NCBI RefSeq assembly: GCF_024653915.1
Contig: NZ_JANLGY010000022.1
Location: 62,001-126,000, forward strand
DNA: 64,000 nt
Source: Sulfuricaulis sp.
GTDB taxonomy: Bacteria > Pseudomonadota > Gammaproteobacteria > Acidiferrobacterales > Sulfurifustaceae
Direction of reading: 5' to 3'
Shown: piece by piece, positions 42,699 to 49,882 of the stretch
Layout of the letters: each line of letters begins with the position of its first letter
How positions within the stretch are numbered: position 1 is the stretch's first letter
The notes under the pieces: model-generated
What the model saw: only the letters and a program-made list of their open reading frames with translations
Databases searched by the model: none
What the model was told of the DNA's origin: nothing
Position numbers and translations under genes: made by a program

Positions 42699-44084
42699 AT
42701 GATTTCGAAGATTTTTACAAAACCCTGGTCCTTTGTTTGGGGCGGATTCCTCGTGGGGCTCGCCGAGGTCATTCATTATCTTAAATACAAGTACCCAATC
42801 CCGGTCACCACGGGCCTGGCACAAATGTTCGGTTCAGTGGAAGAACACATTACCAAAACGGATTTCGTAAAAAGAGCCTATGGCTATGACATCTACTGGA
42901 TCATCATCGGCATATTTCTGGGGGCCGTACTTGTAACCATTCTTGAGCGGGAGAACAAAGCCTGGGTCAAGTATCCCTGGCGTGTTTCGGTACTTGCATT
43001 TTCCGGCGGAGCCATCTTTGGTTTTGGCACCAGGCTCGCGCAGGGGTGCACAACATGGCACTACCTCGGTGGCATTCCCGCCATGAGCCTCACCTCCATC
43101 GTTGTTGCGCTCGTCAGCGTCCCCTTCGCATTTCTTGCGTTTTATCTGATGTCAAAAATGGGTGTGAGTGGATTCCTGAAACATCAGGAGTCAAAAGCAA
43201 CCGTTCTTAAAAGTGTAGAGCTTGGGTACAAGACTGATACCCTGGGTTTTGACGCCAGCTACCAGCCATACAAGGATCCTTTACGCCTAATCCTGATGGC
43301 ATTTTTATTTACCGTATTACTATCTTCTTTGTGGACGGCATTCCAGGGTGCCTCTGCCAGCAGTATTGGGCACATGTCCACGCTGGACATATTCCTTAAT
43401 ACGCTGGTTGGTTCCATGCTCGGCTTCGGTATCGCAAAATCCGGTTTCGGAACGGAGTGCGCCGTCATGGCGCCGCACGCGCTTCATATGAAGCCAAAGC
43501 AGTTTGAGTCATTGGGCGTTGCGCGGGTTGCCCGGACCATGTTTACGGGACTCATGCCATTTGTGGGGCTGATTATTGCCGTGCTCATGTTGAATATTGC
43601 AATACTTGTTACCTGGATAGGCTTTGGCTGGCCCATTCCAATCGTAGTGGAATCGGGCGCGTACAATTGGGGGTTTCATCTGGGCCATCTTGTTGGCGGC
43701 CCACTCCTGGGCATAGGCAGTGTTCTGATGCTCGGCTGCGAGATCAGAACCTATGCCAGGACAGGCATGGGGTACATGACAGGTCTGGCCGCCCTGCCTG
43801 GTTTTTTCTTTGGCTACCTTCCCTACACGCTTTATCAAAAACAGTTTGATGAAGTCTTCTTTGGCACAGGCTTTATAAGAGAAAAGAATATACTCGAGTT
43901 TCTTCCGAATACTCCTTTTATCCAGTACGGTTTTGCATTGCTTTATACAGCGGTTTTGATAGCGCTGTTGATATGGGGAATAAAGAAGGGTTCGCAGATG
44001 GTAAAAATAACCCCGACAGAATACGCCACCAAAACTGTAGACGATATATTCATCAAAGGACTTGAGAGGACCTCGAATAAATAA
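42699..44084 (+). CDS. YeeE/YedE family membrane transporter, low GC
   Basis: A 461-residue polytopic protein with about 10-12 helices and the YeeE/YedE conserved cysteines: RLAQGC117TTWHYLGG, FGTEC254AVMAPH and MLGC347EIRTYARTG. This family includes thiosulfate transporters and the selenium-linked YedE/FdhT proteins found beside selenium genes. Position right after tRNA-Sec supports a selenium (selenite or selenide precursor) or sulfur role. Its base composition is noticeably AT-richer than neighbours, suggesting separate origin. It differs from the fused copy at 28023, which has a DsrE domain. Confidence 0.82.
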   Translation: MISKIFTKPWSFVWGGFLVGLAEVIHYLKYKYPIPVTTGLAQMFGSVEEHITKTDFVKRAYGYDIYWIIIGIFLGAVLVTILERENKAWVKYPWRVSVLAFSGGAIFGFGTRLAQGCTTWHYLGGIPAMSLTSIVVALVSVPFAFLAFYLMSKMGVSGFLKHQESKATVLKSVELGYKTDTLGFDASYQPYKDPLRLILMAFLFTVLLSSLWTAFQGASASSIGHMSTLDIFLNTLVGSMLGFGIAKSGFGTECAVMAPHALHMKPKQFESLGVARVARTMFTGLMPFVGLIIAVLMLNIAILVTWIGFGWPIPIVVESGAYNWGFHLGHLVGGPLLGIGSVLMLGCEIRTYARTGMGYMTGLAALPGFFFGYLPYTLYQKQFDEVFFGTGFIREKNILEFLPNTPFIQYGFALLYTAVLIALLIWGIKKGSQMVKITPTEYATKTVDDIFIKGLERTSNK

Positions 44085-44277
44085 TTGTGTATCTAAACGC
44101 GAAATTGGCTCAAACATCTGAAGCTAATGATGGGTGTAACCACTATGCGTCGGATACTGTTGTTTTCTTCCTGATGCCATCCAAAATCTGCCGTCGTTGC
44201 CCAATTCCTCATGCATAAGACGCACTGCCCCAGGTTACGTCACCGATCTTACCCTCCTCGCCATTTCCCGTGCTGTA
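44085..44277. other. convergent intergenic region without recognised feature
   Basis: 193 bases between the plus-strand YeeE/YedE gene and the minus-strand SQR-like gene. No clear hairpin with T-run, RNA gene or coding frame was recognised. Confidence 0.5.
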
Positions 44278-45432
44278 TCAGAACCATTTGAACAACCAGT
44301 ATTTCTCGTAGGCGATCTTGCCCCAATGCCGCCAGCGACTGGGCGGGTGGAGGGCCACCTGCGGTTTCGGCTCGGCGTAGAAATTGCCGCTGCCGAAACC
44401 GGCGCGGCCGTCGCCGATTTCGACGAAGCACTCGCCGTACCCTTCGAATGTTTGCACCTCGCCTTGGCCGGTAATAGCGCACGCGATGTTGTGCGCGACG
44501 ACCTCGGCTTCTTTATGGGCGAATACACCGGCCTTGGGCAGCGGCTTGCCGATCGCGAGCGCGATGCCGGTGACATCGCCGATGGCATAAACGCCGGGAA
44601 ATTTCGTTTCGAGGTTGAACCGGTTCACCGGTACCCAGCCGGATTCGCCGCACAGGCCGGCATCGCGCACCGCCTGCGGCGCGCGATGCGGCGGGACATA
44701 GGCCAGAAGATCGAATTTCACTGTGGCGTTATTGGTGAAGTAAATTTGCCGTTCTTGCGAATCAACCTTGGTGACCACATGTTCGGGGTAATAGGCGATG
44801 TCTTTACTTTCCACCATCTGCCGCAGCATGGCCGAAACTTCCGGGCCGGCCGTGCCCATCGGCCCGGGTTCAGGCGAGTAGATAGCCACGCTGACGCGCT
44901 CGCGCAAACCACGCCGACGCAAATCGGATTCCAGCAGCATCGCGGCCTCATACGGCGCCGCCGGACACTTGAAGGGAACGCCGCCTACTAGCACGACCAG
45001 CTTTCCTTCATTCAGTCTCAAGCGCGCATCGCGCAGCGCCTGTGCGCCCGCGAGCGAATAGAAGTTGTGCCCGGCCTCGCTCAGCCCGGGAATGGTTTCG
45101 GGCGCGAGCTCCGCGCCCAGCGCGATGACGAGATAGTCGCCCGTCAATTCGGTTCCATTCACCTGTACCGCCCGCCGCGCGGGGTCGATGCGTTCGATGT
45201 CTCCCCGCACCAGCTCGATGCCGCGCTTCTTGAGCGCATCGACCGGGCGGGAAATATTTTCCGGCGTGCGGCTTCCGGTCATGAGCCACAGCAGGGACGG
45301 CTGGAACACATGGCGCTCCTCGCGCTCCACCAGCACCACGCGATGTGCGCGCGGCAATGCCTTGCGCAGCAGGCTCGCGGCAACGATGCCGCCGATTCCG
45401 GCGCCGAGGATCACAATAGTCTTGGAGTCCAT
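44278..45432 (-). CDS. SQR/FCSD-like FAD flavoprotein
   Basis: A 384-residue flavoprotein of the sulfide:quinone oxidoreductase/flavocytochrome c-flavoprotein group, without a signal peptide. The N-terminal FAD motif is VILGAGIGGIVAAS, and YAIGDVTGI marks the second FAD site. Cys156 in FKCPAAPYE and Cys335 in YGECFVEIG align with the two redox cysteines that attack sulfide; the third Cys of classical SQR (about 128) is absent. A C-terminal hydrophobic-aromatic tail (KYWLFKWF) may bind the membrane. It should oxidise sulfide to sulfane sulfur with electrons to quinone. Last gene of the minus-strand operon. Confidence 0.85.
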   Translation of the reverse strand: MDSKTIVILGAGIGGIVAASLLRKALPRAHRVVLVEREERHVFQPSLLWLMTGSRTPENISRPVDALKKRGIELVRGDIERIDPARRAVQVNGTELTGDYLVIALGAELAPETIPGLSEAGHNFYSLAGAQALRDARLRLNEGKLVVLVGGVPFKCPAAPYEAAMLLESDLRRRGLRERVSVAIYSPEPGPMGTAGPEVSAMLRQMVESKDIAYYPEHVVTKVDSQERQIYFTNNATVKFDLLAYVPPHRAPQAVRDAGLCGESGWVPVNRFNLETKFPGVYAIGDVTGIALAIGKPLPKAGVFAHKEAEVVAHNIACAITGQGEVQTFEGYGECFVEIGDGRAGFGSGNFYAEPKPQVALHPPSRWRHWGKIAYEKYWLFKWF

Positions 45433-45468
45433 CAGCTCTCTCCTTCGATCTTCACGGGATTTCCCTTC

Positions 45469-45702
45469 TCAGCTTTCGAGGTCACGCTTCTTCTGCTCGA
45501 ATTCGTCCTTGTCGATCTCGCCGCGGGCGTAGCGCTCCTTAAGGATGTCGAGCGCGGACTTGCCGCGTGGCGCATCACCCGAACGATCGAAAAACCATTT
45601 CCCGAGCGCCACGATCGCCACGATGATCAGCACCCAGAACAACAGCATGGGAAGCGGGCCGAAACCCCACCCCCAACCGTGATTGCCCATATCGCTCCAC
45701 AT
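45469..45702 (-). CDS. SHOCT domain membrane protein
   Basis: A 77-residue protein with an N-terminal glycine/tryptophan-rich start, one transmembrane helix (about 19-36) and a C-terminal SHOCT motif (LDILKERYARGEIDKDEFEQKKRDL). SHOCT is an oligomerisation element of unknown specific role. It lies between the DsrE and SQR-like genes with gaps of 36-37 bases. Confidence 0.85.
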   Translation of the reverse strand: MWSDMGNHGWGWGFGPLPMLLFWVLIIVAIVALGKWFFDRSGDAPRGKSALDILKERYARGEIDKDEFEQKKRDLES

Positions 45703-45739
45703 TGTTTCCTCCTTCGCCGGTTGCGTGTCGCCAGGTTCC

Positions 45740-46150
45740 CTAAAAGGTCAGATTCATGTCAGCCGGGATGACAACTTCCTTGTAGTACTTTGCCGGGTCG
45801 GCCACCTTGACGCCGTCCACGAGGTCGCGCTCCGCCATTCCGAAGACCGAGAGATTGAGCGGACAGGCCAGCACGGTGGCGCCTTCCGCGATCAGCATGA
45901 CGAACATGTCCTCGAGGAGTGGCAGGTCCAATTCGTCCATCCTTTTCATAATCATCTGGCCGACCTCGGGTGGCGCGTCCGGCAGGCAGGTGAGCGCCAT
46001 GTACTTCTCGCGGTGCACGGCATTGATGCCGCGCGAGCCGAAGAACAGCGTCACCTTCGCGCCTTCTCGCAAGAGGCTCAGCGCCGTCATCAGGGCGTTA
46101 AACACCAGGCACAGCTCGTCGTGGAAACACATCACGGATACTTTTTTCAT
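45740..46150 (-). CDS. DsrE/DsrF-like family protein
   Basis: A 136-residue cytosolic protein of the DsrE fold, starting KKVSVMCFHDELCLVFNALMTALSLLREGAKVTLFFG. A candidate active Cys lies in MLIAEGATVLACPLNLS (about residue 97), in the position used by DsrE-like sulfur acceptors. The N-terminal Cys pair may also be involved. Overlap with the preceding amidotransferase is ATGA. It is likely to receive or relay sulfur from the SQR-like enzyme. Confidence 0.82.
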   Translation of the reverse strand: MKKVSVMCFHDELCLVFNALMTALSLLREGAKVTLFFGSRGINAVHREKYMALTCLPDAPPEVGQMIMKRMDELDLPLLEDMFVMLIAEGATVLACPLNLSVFGMAERDLVDGVKVADPAKYYKEVVIPADMNLTF

Positions 46151-46995
46151 GGCGGCCCTCCGTTCTTGAGCGGCGCGGGCCGCCCGGTATCGGACACAAT
46201 AGACTTGATGCGCAGCGCGTCCTCGCCGGACTCCATGGCGCGCGGGTGGGTGATGAACTGTGCGATCTGCTGCCCGGCGCGGTAGACGCGCAGTTCGCCG
46301 GGTTCAAAGGCGATCCAGCCCGGGCCTTCGGTCAATGGCTCGGTGGCGATGACCACCGTCTCGGTCGCGGCATCGAGCCGAAACGTGGCGCGCGCGTCGG
46401 CAAGGCTGTGCAACCGGTCGTGGCCGTAGGCGATAAGGTGCACGCCGTCCGACATCAGGAAGTTGAAGCGGCCGTGGGAGGCGAGCATCTCGGCCGCCCG
46501 CGCGAGCGCATCGAGCCAATCATGGCCTTGCGTCGCGTCCGATGAGGAGAAAGCCGCCGCGATACGGTCCAGCACCACGCAGAAGGCGTGCTCGGAATCC
46601 GTGTCGCCCGACGGCGCGCACAGGTGCAGCGTGTTCGGCAGAACGAGTCCGACCGTGTCGGGAAGGATGCCGTTATGTGCGAACACCCATTCACGCCCGC
46701 AGCAGGCGCGGCGAAACGGGTGGGTGTTCGCGAGCACCAGCGCAGTGGGCGGGTTGGCCTTGCGCACATGCCCGAGGATCAGCGAAGAATGCGTCTGCCC
46801 GCACAGTTGCTGGAAGCGGGTGCTGCGGGCCGCGGCAATCGGTTCTTTCGTCAGACGAAATGCGCCGTCATCGAGCGTGGCGAGGCCCCAGCCGTCAGGG
46901 TTGTCGGCGGTGTCACCGCCGCGCGCGCCGAAGCGGCAGAGCAATTCCTCCGCTTGCACCGGCCGGTTGCTGCTGAGCCCGAACAATTCGCACAT
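46147..46995 (-). CDS. class II glutamine amidotransferase (YafJ-like)
   Basis: A 282-residue protein with the Ntn hydrolase nucleophile at Cys2 (MCELFGLSSNRP). WGLATLDDG, GHVRKANPPTA, EWVFAHNGIL and SGDTDSEHAF segments follow, as in the GATase_4/YafJ family. It releases ammonia from glutamine for an unknown acceptor, and no synthetase domain is fused. YafJ-like proteins have been linked to ergothioneine-type or gamma-glutamyl chemistry in some contexts, but that is not shown here. Overlaps DsrE by ATGA. Confidence 0.85.
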   Translation of the reverse strand: MCELFGLSSNRPVQAEELLCRFGARGGDTADNPDGWGLATLDDGAFRLTKEPIAAARSTRFQQLCGQTHSSLILGHVRKANPPTALVLANTHPFRRACCGREWVFAHNGILPDTVGLVLPNTLHLCAPSGDTDSEHAFCVVLDRIAAAFSSSDATQGHDWLDALARAAEMLASHGRFNFLMSDGVHLIAYGHDRLHSLADARATFRLDAATETVVIATEPLTEGPGWIAFEPGELRVYRAGQQIAQFITHPRAMESGEDALRIKSIVSDTGRPAPLKNGGPP

Positions 46996-47013
46996 GGTCG
47001 TGTCCTCAGAAGA

Positions 47014-47109
47014 TCAAAACGATATCGCCTTCGAACGCTGGACACGGCGCACATACTCGCCGGGAGCCGGCGGCGCGAGGGGCAATTTCCCGGCGGTGCT
47101 CGAGGTCAT
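47014..47109 (-). CDS. 31-residue small ORF between the TVP38-rhodanese and amidotransferase genes
   Basis: A 31-codon frame starting at 47109 whose ATG overlaps the upstream TVP38-rhodanese stop as ATGA, with GGGGA about 9 bases before it. It ends 18 bases before the amidotransferase start. The peptide is Pro/Gly/Arg-containing with no motif or membrane helix. The overlap makes it a plausible translated coupling peptide or small protein, but chance is not excluded. Confidence 0.4.
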   Translation of the reverse strand: MTSSTAGKLPLAPPAPGEYVRRVQRSKAISF

Positions 47110-48131
47110 GATGGGTTCCCCGATTGAGACAGGGAAGCCATTTCGGGAAAGCCGCCGTACTCCACCGGATATCCCTCCTTGTTCCAGGCCGTCATGCCGC
47201 CGCGTATCAGCCGCAAGTTGTTGCCGAATCCGGCCTGTTGCAGCAGTCCCAAGGCCTGGGCCGAGCGCCGGGCAGTGCGACAGATGACGGCAACGGTGCG
47301 GTCGGTGCCGTCGCGGAGCTCTTCCAGGCGCCGTCCGAGTTCTGCGATCGGAATCAATTTCGCGTCGCGTATATGCCCCAGCGGGCCGCTGTATTCCTCG
47401 GGGCTGCGGACATCCAGCACCAGGATGTTCTCGCTCCGGTCCAGCCGCTGCTTGAGTTCGGTGACGCTCAATGACGGCGGGGCGGGGCGGCGCAGGCGGC
47501 GGATGAGCCGCGGCAGGAATGCCACCACCGCGAGCAGCGCAAGCGCGAGCAGCCCTTTCTGGATCAGGCCCTCGCCGCCGGCCACGGCCTCGCGCCCGGC
47601 GTAGCCGAGATAGGTATAGGCCAGCGCACCCGGCAACATGAACAGGTAAGAGGCGATGACGTAATGCAAGAGCTTGATGCGTGACAAGCCCAGGGCATAG
47701 TTGAGTAAGTTGAACGGAAACAACGGGACCAGACGTGTGAAGGCCACGAACTGCCAGCCTTCTTTTTCCACGCCCTCGATCATCTGCTTCAGCCTTCCGC
47801 CGGTTTTCCGCGTCACCCAGTCGGAGGCGAGATAGCGCGCGACGAGGAAGGCGAGGGTCGCGCCGAGGGTCGCGCCCGTGAGGTTGTAAAATGTCCCGGC
47901 CACCGGCCCGAACAACGCGCCACCGGCGAGCGTCAGTACCGAGCCCGGCAGAAACAGCACGGTGGCCAGCGCATAAATTCCCATGAACATAAGCGGACCG
48001 AGGATACCGGCCTGCCGGATCGAGGCATCGAGCGTCTCCAGGCTCAGCCGGTCGCGGTAGTAAAACGCCACGGCGACAGCAGCCGCGAGGGCCAGCACCA
48101 GCGCGATGCGTATCCATCGAGCCGCATTCAT
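47106..48131 (-). CDS. TVP38/VTT (DedA-like) membrane protein fused to a rhodanese domain
   Basis: A 341-residue fusion. Residues about 5-220 form a VTT/TVP38 domain with several membrane helices and the LPGSVLTLAGGALFGPVAGTFYNLTGATLGATLAF signature. Residues about 225-325 are a rhodanese domain with catalytic loop VICRTARRSAQA, Cys present. The start at 48131 is fixed by the ATGA overlap with the upstream gene. VTT proteins handle lipid or small-molecule movement, so the fusion suggests sulfur transfer at the membrane. Substrate unknown. Confidence 0.88.
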   Translation of the reverse strand: MNAARWIRIALVLALAAAVAVAFYYRDRLSLETLDASIRQAGILGPLMFMGIYALATVLFLPGSVLTLAGGALFGPVAGTFYNLTGATLGATLAFLVARYLASDWVTRKTGGRLKQMIEGVEKEGWQFVAFTRLVPLFPFNLLNYALGLSRIKLLHYVIASYLFMLPGALAYTYLGYAGREAVAGGEGLIQKGLLALALLAVVAFLPRLIRRLRRPAPPSLSVTELKQRLDRSENILVLDVRSPEEYSGPLGHIRDAKLIPIAELGRRLEELRDGTDRTVAVICRTARRSAQALGLLQQAGFGNNLRLIRGGMTAWNKEGYPVEYGGFPEMASLSQSGNPS

Positions 48132-48979
48132 TTGGCCGGCCCCCATTCGCGACGGTTGATGGCGTAGTCCGTCACCTTGCCGCGGAACGGAATCGCCAGC
48201 ATGCCGGGAAGGCGGTCAGCCACCCTCGGCTCGCGGAAATCGCGGATTCCGATGGTCATCCTTTCATGACCCTCTTCGGGTTGGTCGCGGTAGGTGCCGA
48301 AAAGACGGTCCCACCACGGCAGATTGAAACCGAAATTGCTGTTGGTTTCATGAGCGTGGATCGAGTGATGCACGCGGTGCATATCAGGCGTCACGACGAG
48401 CAGCCGCAATACGCGGTCGAGCGCAAGCGGCAGTCGCACGTTGCTGTGATTGAACATGGCGGTGGCGTTGAGCAGCACCTCGAACACAATCACCGCGAGC
48501 ACCGGCGCGCCCAGCACCACGATCACCGCGAACTTGATGAGCACGGAGAGAACGATCTCGATCGGATGAAAGCGCGCCCCGGTGGTGACATCGAAATCGA
48601 GGTCGGCGTGATGCATGCGGTGGAGCCGCCACAGCGCCGGCACCGCATGGAACATGACGTGCTGCAGGTAGATGGCGAAATCCAGGGCGACCACCGACAG
48701 CACGACCGCTACCACATACGGAACTGTGAAATGATTGAACAACCCCCAGCCCTCACTGGCCGCGAACACCGCCACGCCCACGGCCCCTGCGGGGAAGATC
48801 AGGCGCAGGATCACGCTGTTCAGGAAAACAATTCCCAGATTCGCGGTCCAGCGCGCCGGGCGGGCGAGGATCAGGGCGCGGCGCGGCGCCAGGAATTCCC
48901 ATCCCGCCATGGCCGCCAGAATCCCGAGGAAAAAGCTCAACCTTATGGTCGGCTCGTAATTCAAAATGAATTCCGTCAT
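48128..48979 (-). CDS. fatty acid hydroxylase / sterol desaturase superfamily protein
   Basis: A 283-residue integral membrane protein with about 4-5 helices and the eight-His diiron pattern: HVMFH, HRMHH, then NHSN, and MHRVHHSIH...N. These clusters define the family, which hydroxylates or desaturates lipids using O2. I use ATG 48979 (MTEFIL), which has GGAG nearby, rather than the TTG two codons upstream. It is the first gene of the minus-strand operon, transcribed away from the palindromic operator. Confidence 0.85.
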   Translation of the reverse strand: MTEFILNYEPTIRLSFFLGILAAMAGWEFLAPRRALILARPARWTANLGIVFLNSVILRLIFPAGAVGVAVFAASEGWGLFNHFTVPYVVAVVLSVVALDFAIYLQHVMFHAVPALWRLHRMHHADLDFDVTTGARFHPIEIVLSVLIKFAVIVVLGAPVLAVIVFEVLLNATAMFNHSNVRLPLALDRVLRLLVVTPDMHRVHHSIHAHETNSNFGFNLPWWDRLFGTYRDQPEEGHERMTIGIRDFREPRVADRLPGMLAIPFRGKVTDYAINRREWGPAK

Positions 48980-49134
48980 ACACAATCACTCCACAGGTTG
49001 GTCTCGATTTGACCTTAATATTTTCTCTCCCGGCGCAGTTATTGCCGGCTTTTCTCCCGGAATAACTTGTTTTTCCCGTTAGGGAATATATAATTCAATT
49101 AGTTTATTGAATAGTTTATAGAGCCATTTCCAAC
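48980..49134. other. AT-rich divergent intergenic region
   Basis: 155 bases between the hydroxylase and ArsR-rhodanese starts. Its right half is markedly AT-rich (GGGAATATATAATTCAATTAG), carrying the palindrome and plausible -10 elements in both directions. No gene seen. Confidence 0.6.
49093..49112. promoter_or_regulatory. palindromic candidate operator (ATTCAAT-N6-ATTGAAT)
   Basis: A perfect 7-base inverted repeat ATTCAAT (49093-49099) and ATTGAAT (49106-49112) with a 6-base spacer. It lies 22 bases before the ArsR-rhodanese start and 113 bases before the divergent hydroxylase start. ArsR-type repressors bind AT-rich imperfect palindromes of about this size, so it is a good candidate autoregulatory site controlling both directions. 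Confidence 0.6.
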
Positions 49135-49809
49135 GTGTCAAACCTGAGCTTTAAAAAACAGTTGTACGTCCAGATCGCCCGACTTGGTAAGGCGGTCGGA
49201 AACGGTCACCGTCTGGAACTGCTGGAATACCTGGCCCAGGGGGAACGCACGGTCGAAGTTCTAGCCAAACTAACCGGGTTATCGGTCGCGAACACTTCAC
49301 AACATCTGCAGATACTGCGCCAGTCGGGACTCGTCAACACGCGGCGCGAAGGACTCTACATTCATTACCGGCTGGCCGAGCCACAAGTGGTCCAACTGAT
49401 CGAAGTGATGGGCAGGCTCGCTGCCAGCCAGTTGGCCGAAGTGGAGCGCTTGGTGCAGAACTACCTGACCAAAAAGGACGACATGGAACCGGTGCCGCGG
49501 GCCGAACTGCTCGCCCGTGTTCGCGATGGGATTGTGACGGTGCTCGATGTGCGCCCGCGAGAAGAATACGATGCGGGGCATGTGTCTGGTGCAATCAATA
49601 TTCCGCTGAAAGAGCTGGAGGAACATCTGGAGAGCCTGCCGCGGCAACAGGATGTTGTCGCCTACTGCCGCGGGCCCTATTGCGTGCTGGCGTACGATGC
49701 GGTGGCAAGGCTCCGGCAAAAAGGCTTCAAGGCGCGCCGCCTGGAAGGCGGATATCCAGAATGGAAACTGGCTGGATTGCCGGTCGAGGAGACCAACAAG
49801 AAAAGCTGA
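49135..49809 (+). CDS. ArsR-family regulator fused to a rhodanese domain
   Basis: A 224-residue fusion with a GTG start. Residues about 10-90 form a winged-helix ArsR domain (LYVQIARLGKAVGNGHRLELLEYL ... LTGLSVANTSQHLQILRQSGLV). Residues about 118-220 form a rhodanese with active loop YC178RGPYC183. The DNA-binding part has no cysteine, so the sensing Cys pair of BigR/SqrR-type ArsR repressors is lacking there; the rhodanese Cys are the only ones. It may sense persulfide through that loop. It lies before the MBL-fold gene (gap 73 bases) and divergently from the SQR-type operon. Confidence 0.9.
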   Translation: MSNLSFKKQLYVQIARLGKAVGNGHRLELLEYLAQGERTVEVLAKLTGLSVANTSQHLQILRQSGLVNTRREGLYIHYRLAEPQVVQLIEVMGRLAASQLAEVERLVQNYLTKKDDMEPVPRAELLARVRDGIVTVLDVRPREEYDAGHVSGAINIPLKELEEHLESLPRQQDVVAYCRGPYCVLAYDAVARLRQKGFKARRLEGGYPEWKLAGLPVEETNKKS

Positions 49810-49882
49810 AAAATATCAGCCATTCTCCCCGCGAGAGCTTTCTTCTGACCCAACCCTTGTTTTATACCGAGGAGTCAAACAG

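Noticed and set aside
47014-48117. 367-codon frame overlapping the TVP38-rhodanese gene in another frame
   Set aside because: Only its last 31 codons lie outside the real gene; that piece is listed separately as a small ORF. The rest is a shadow.
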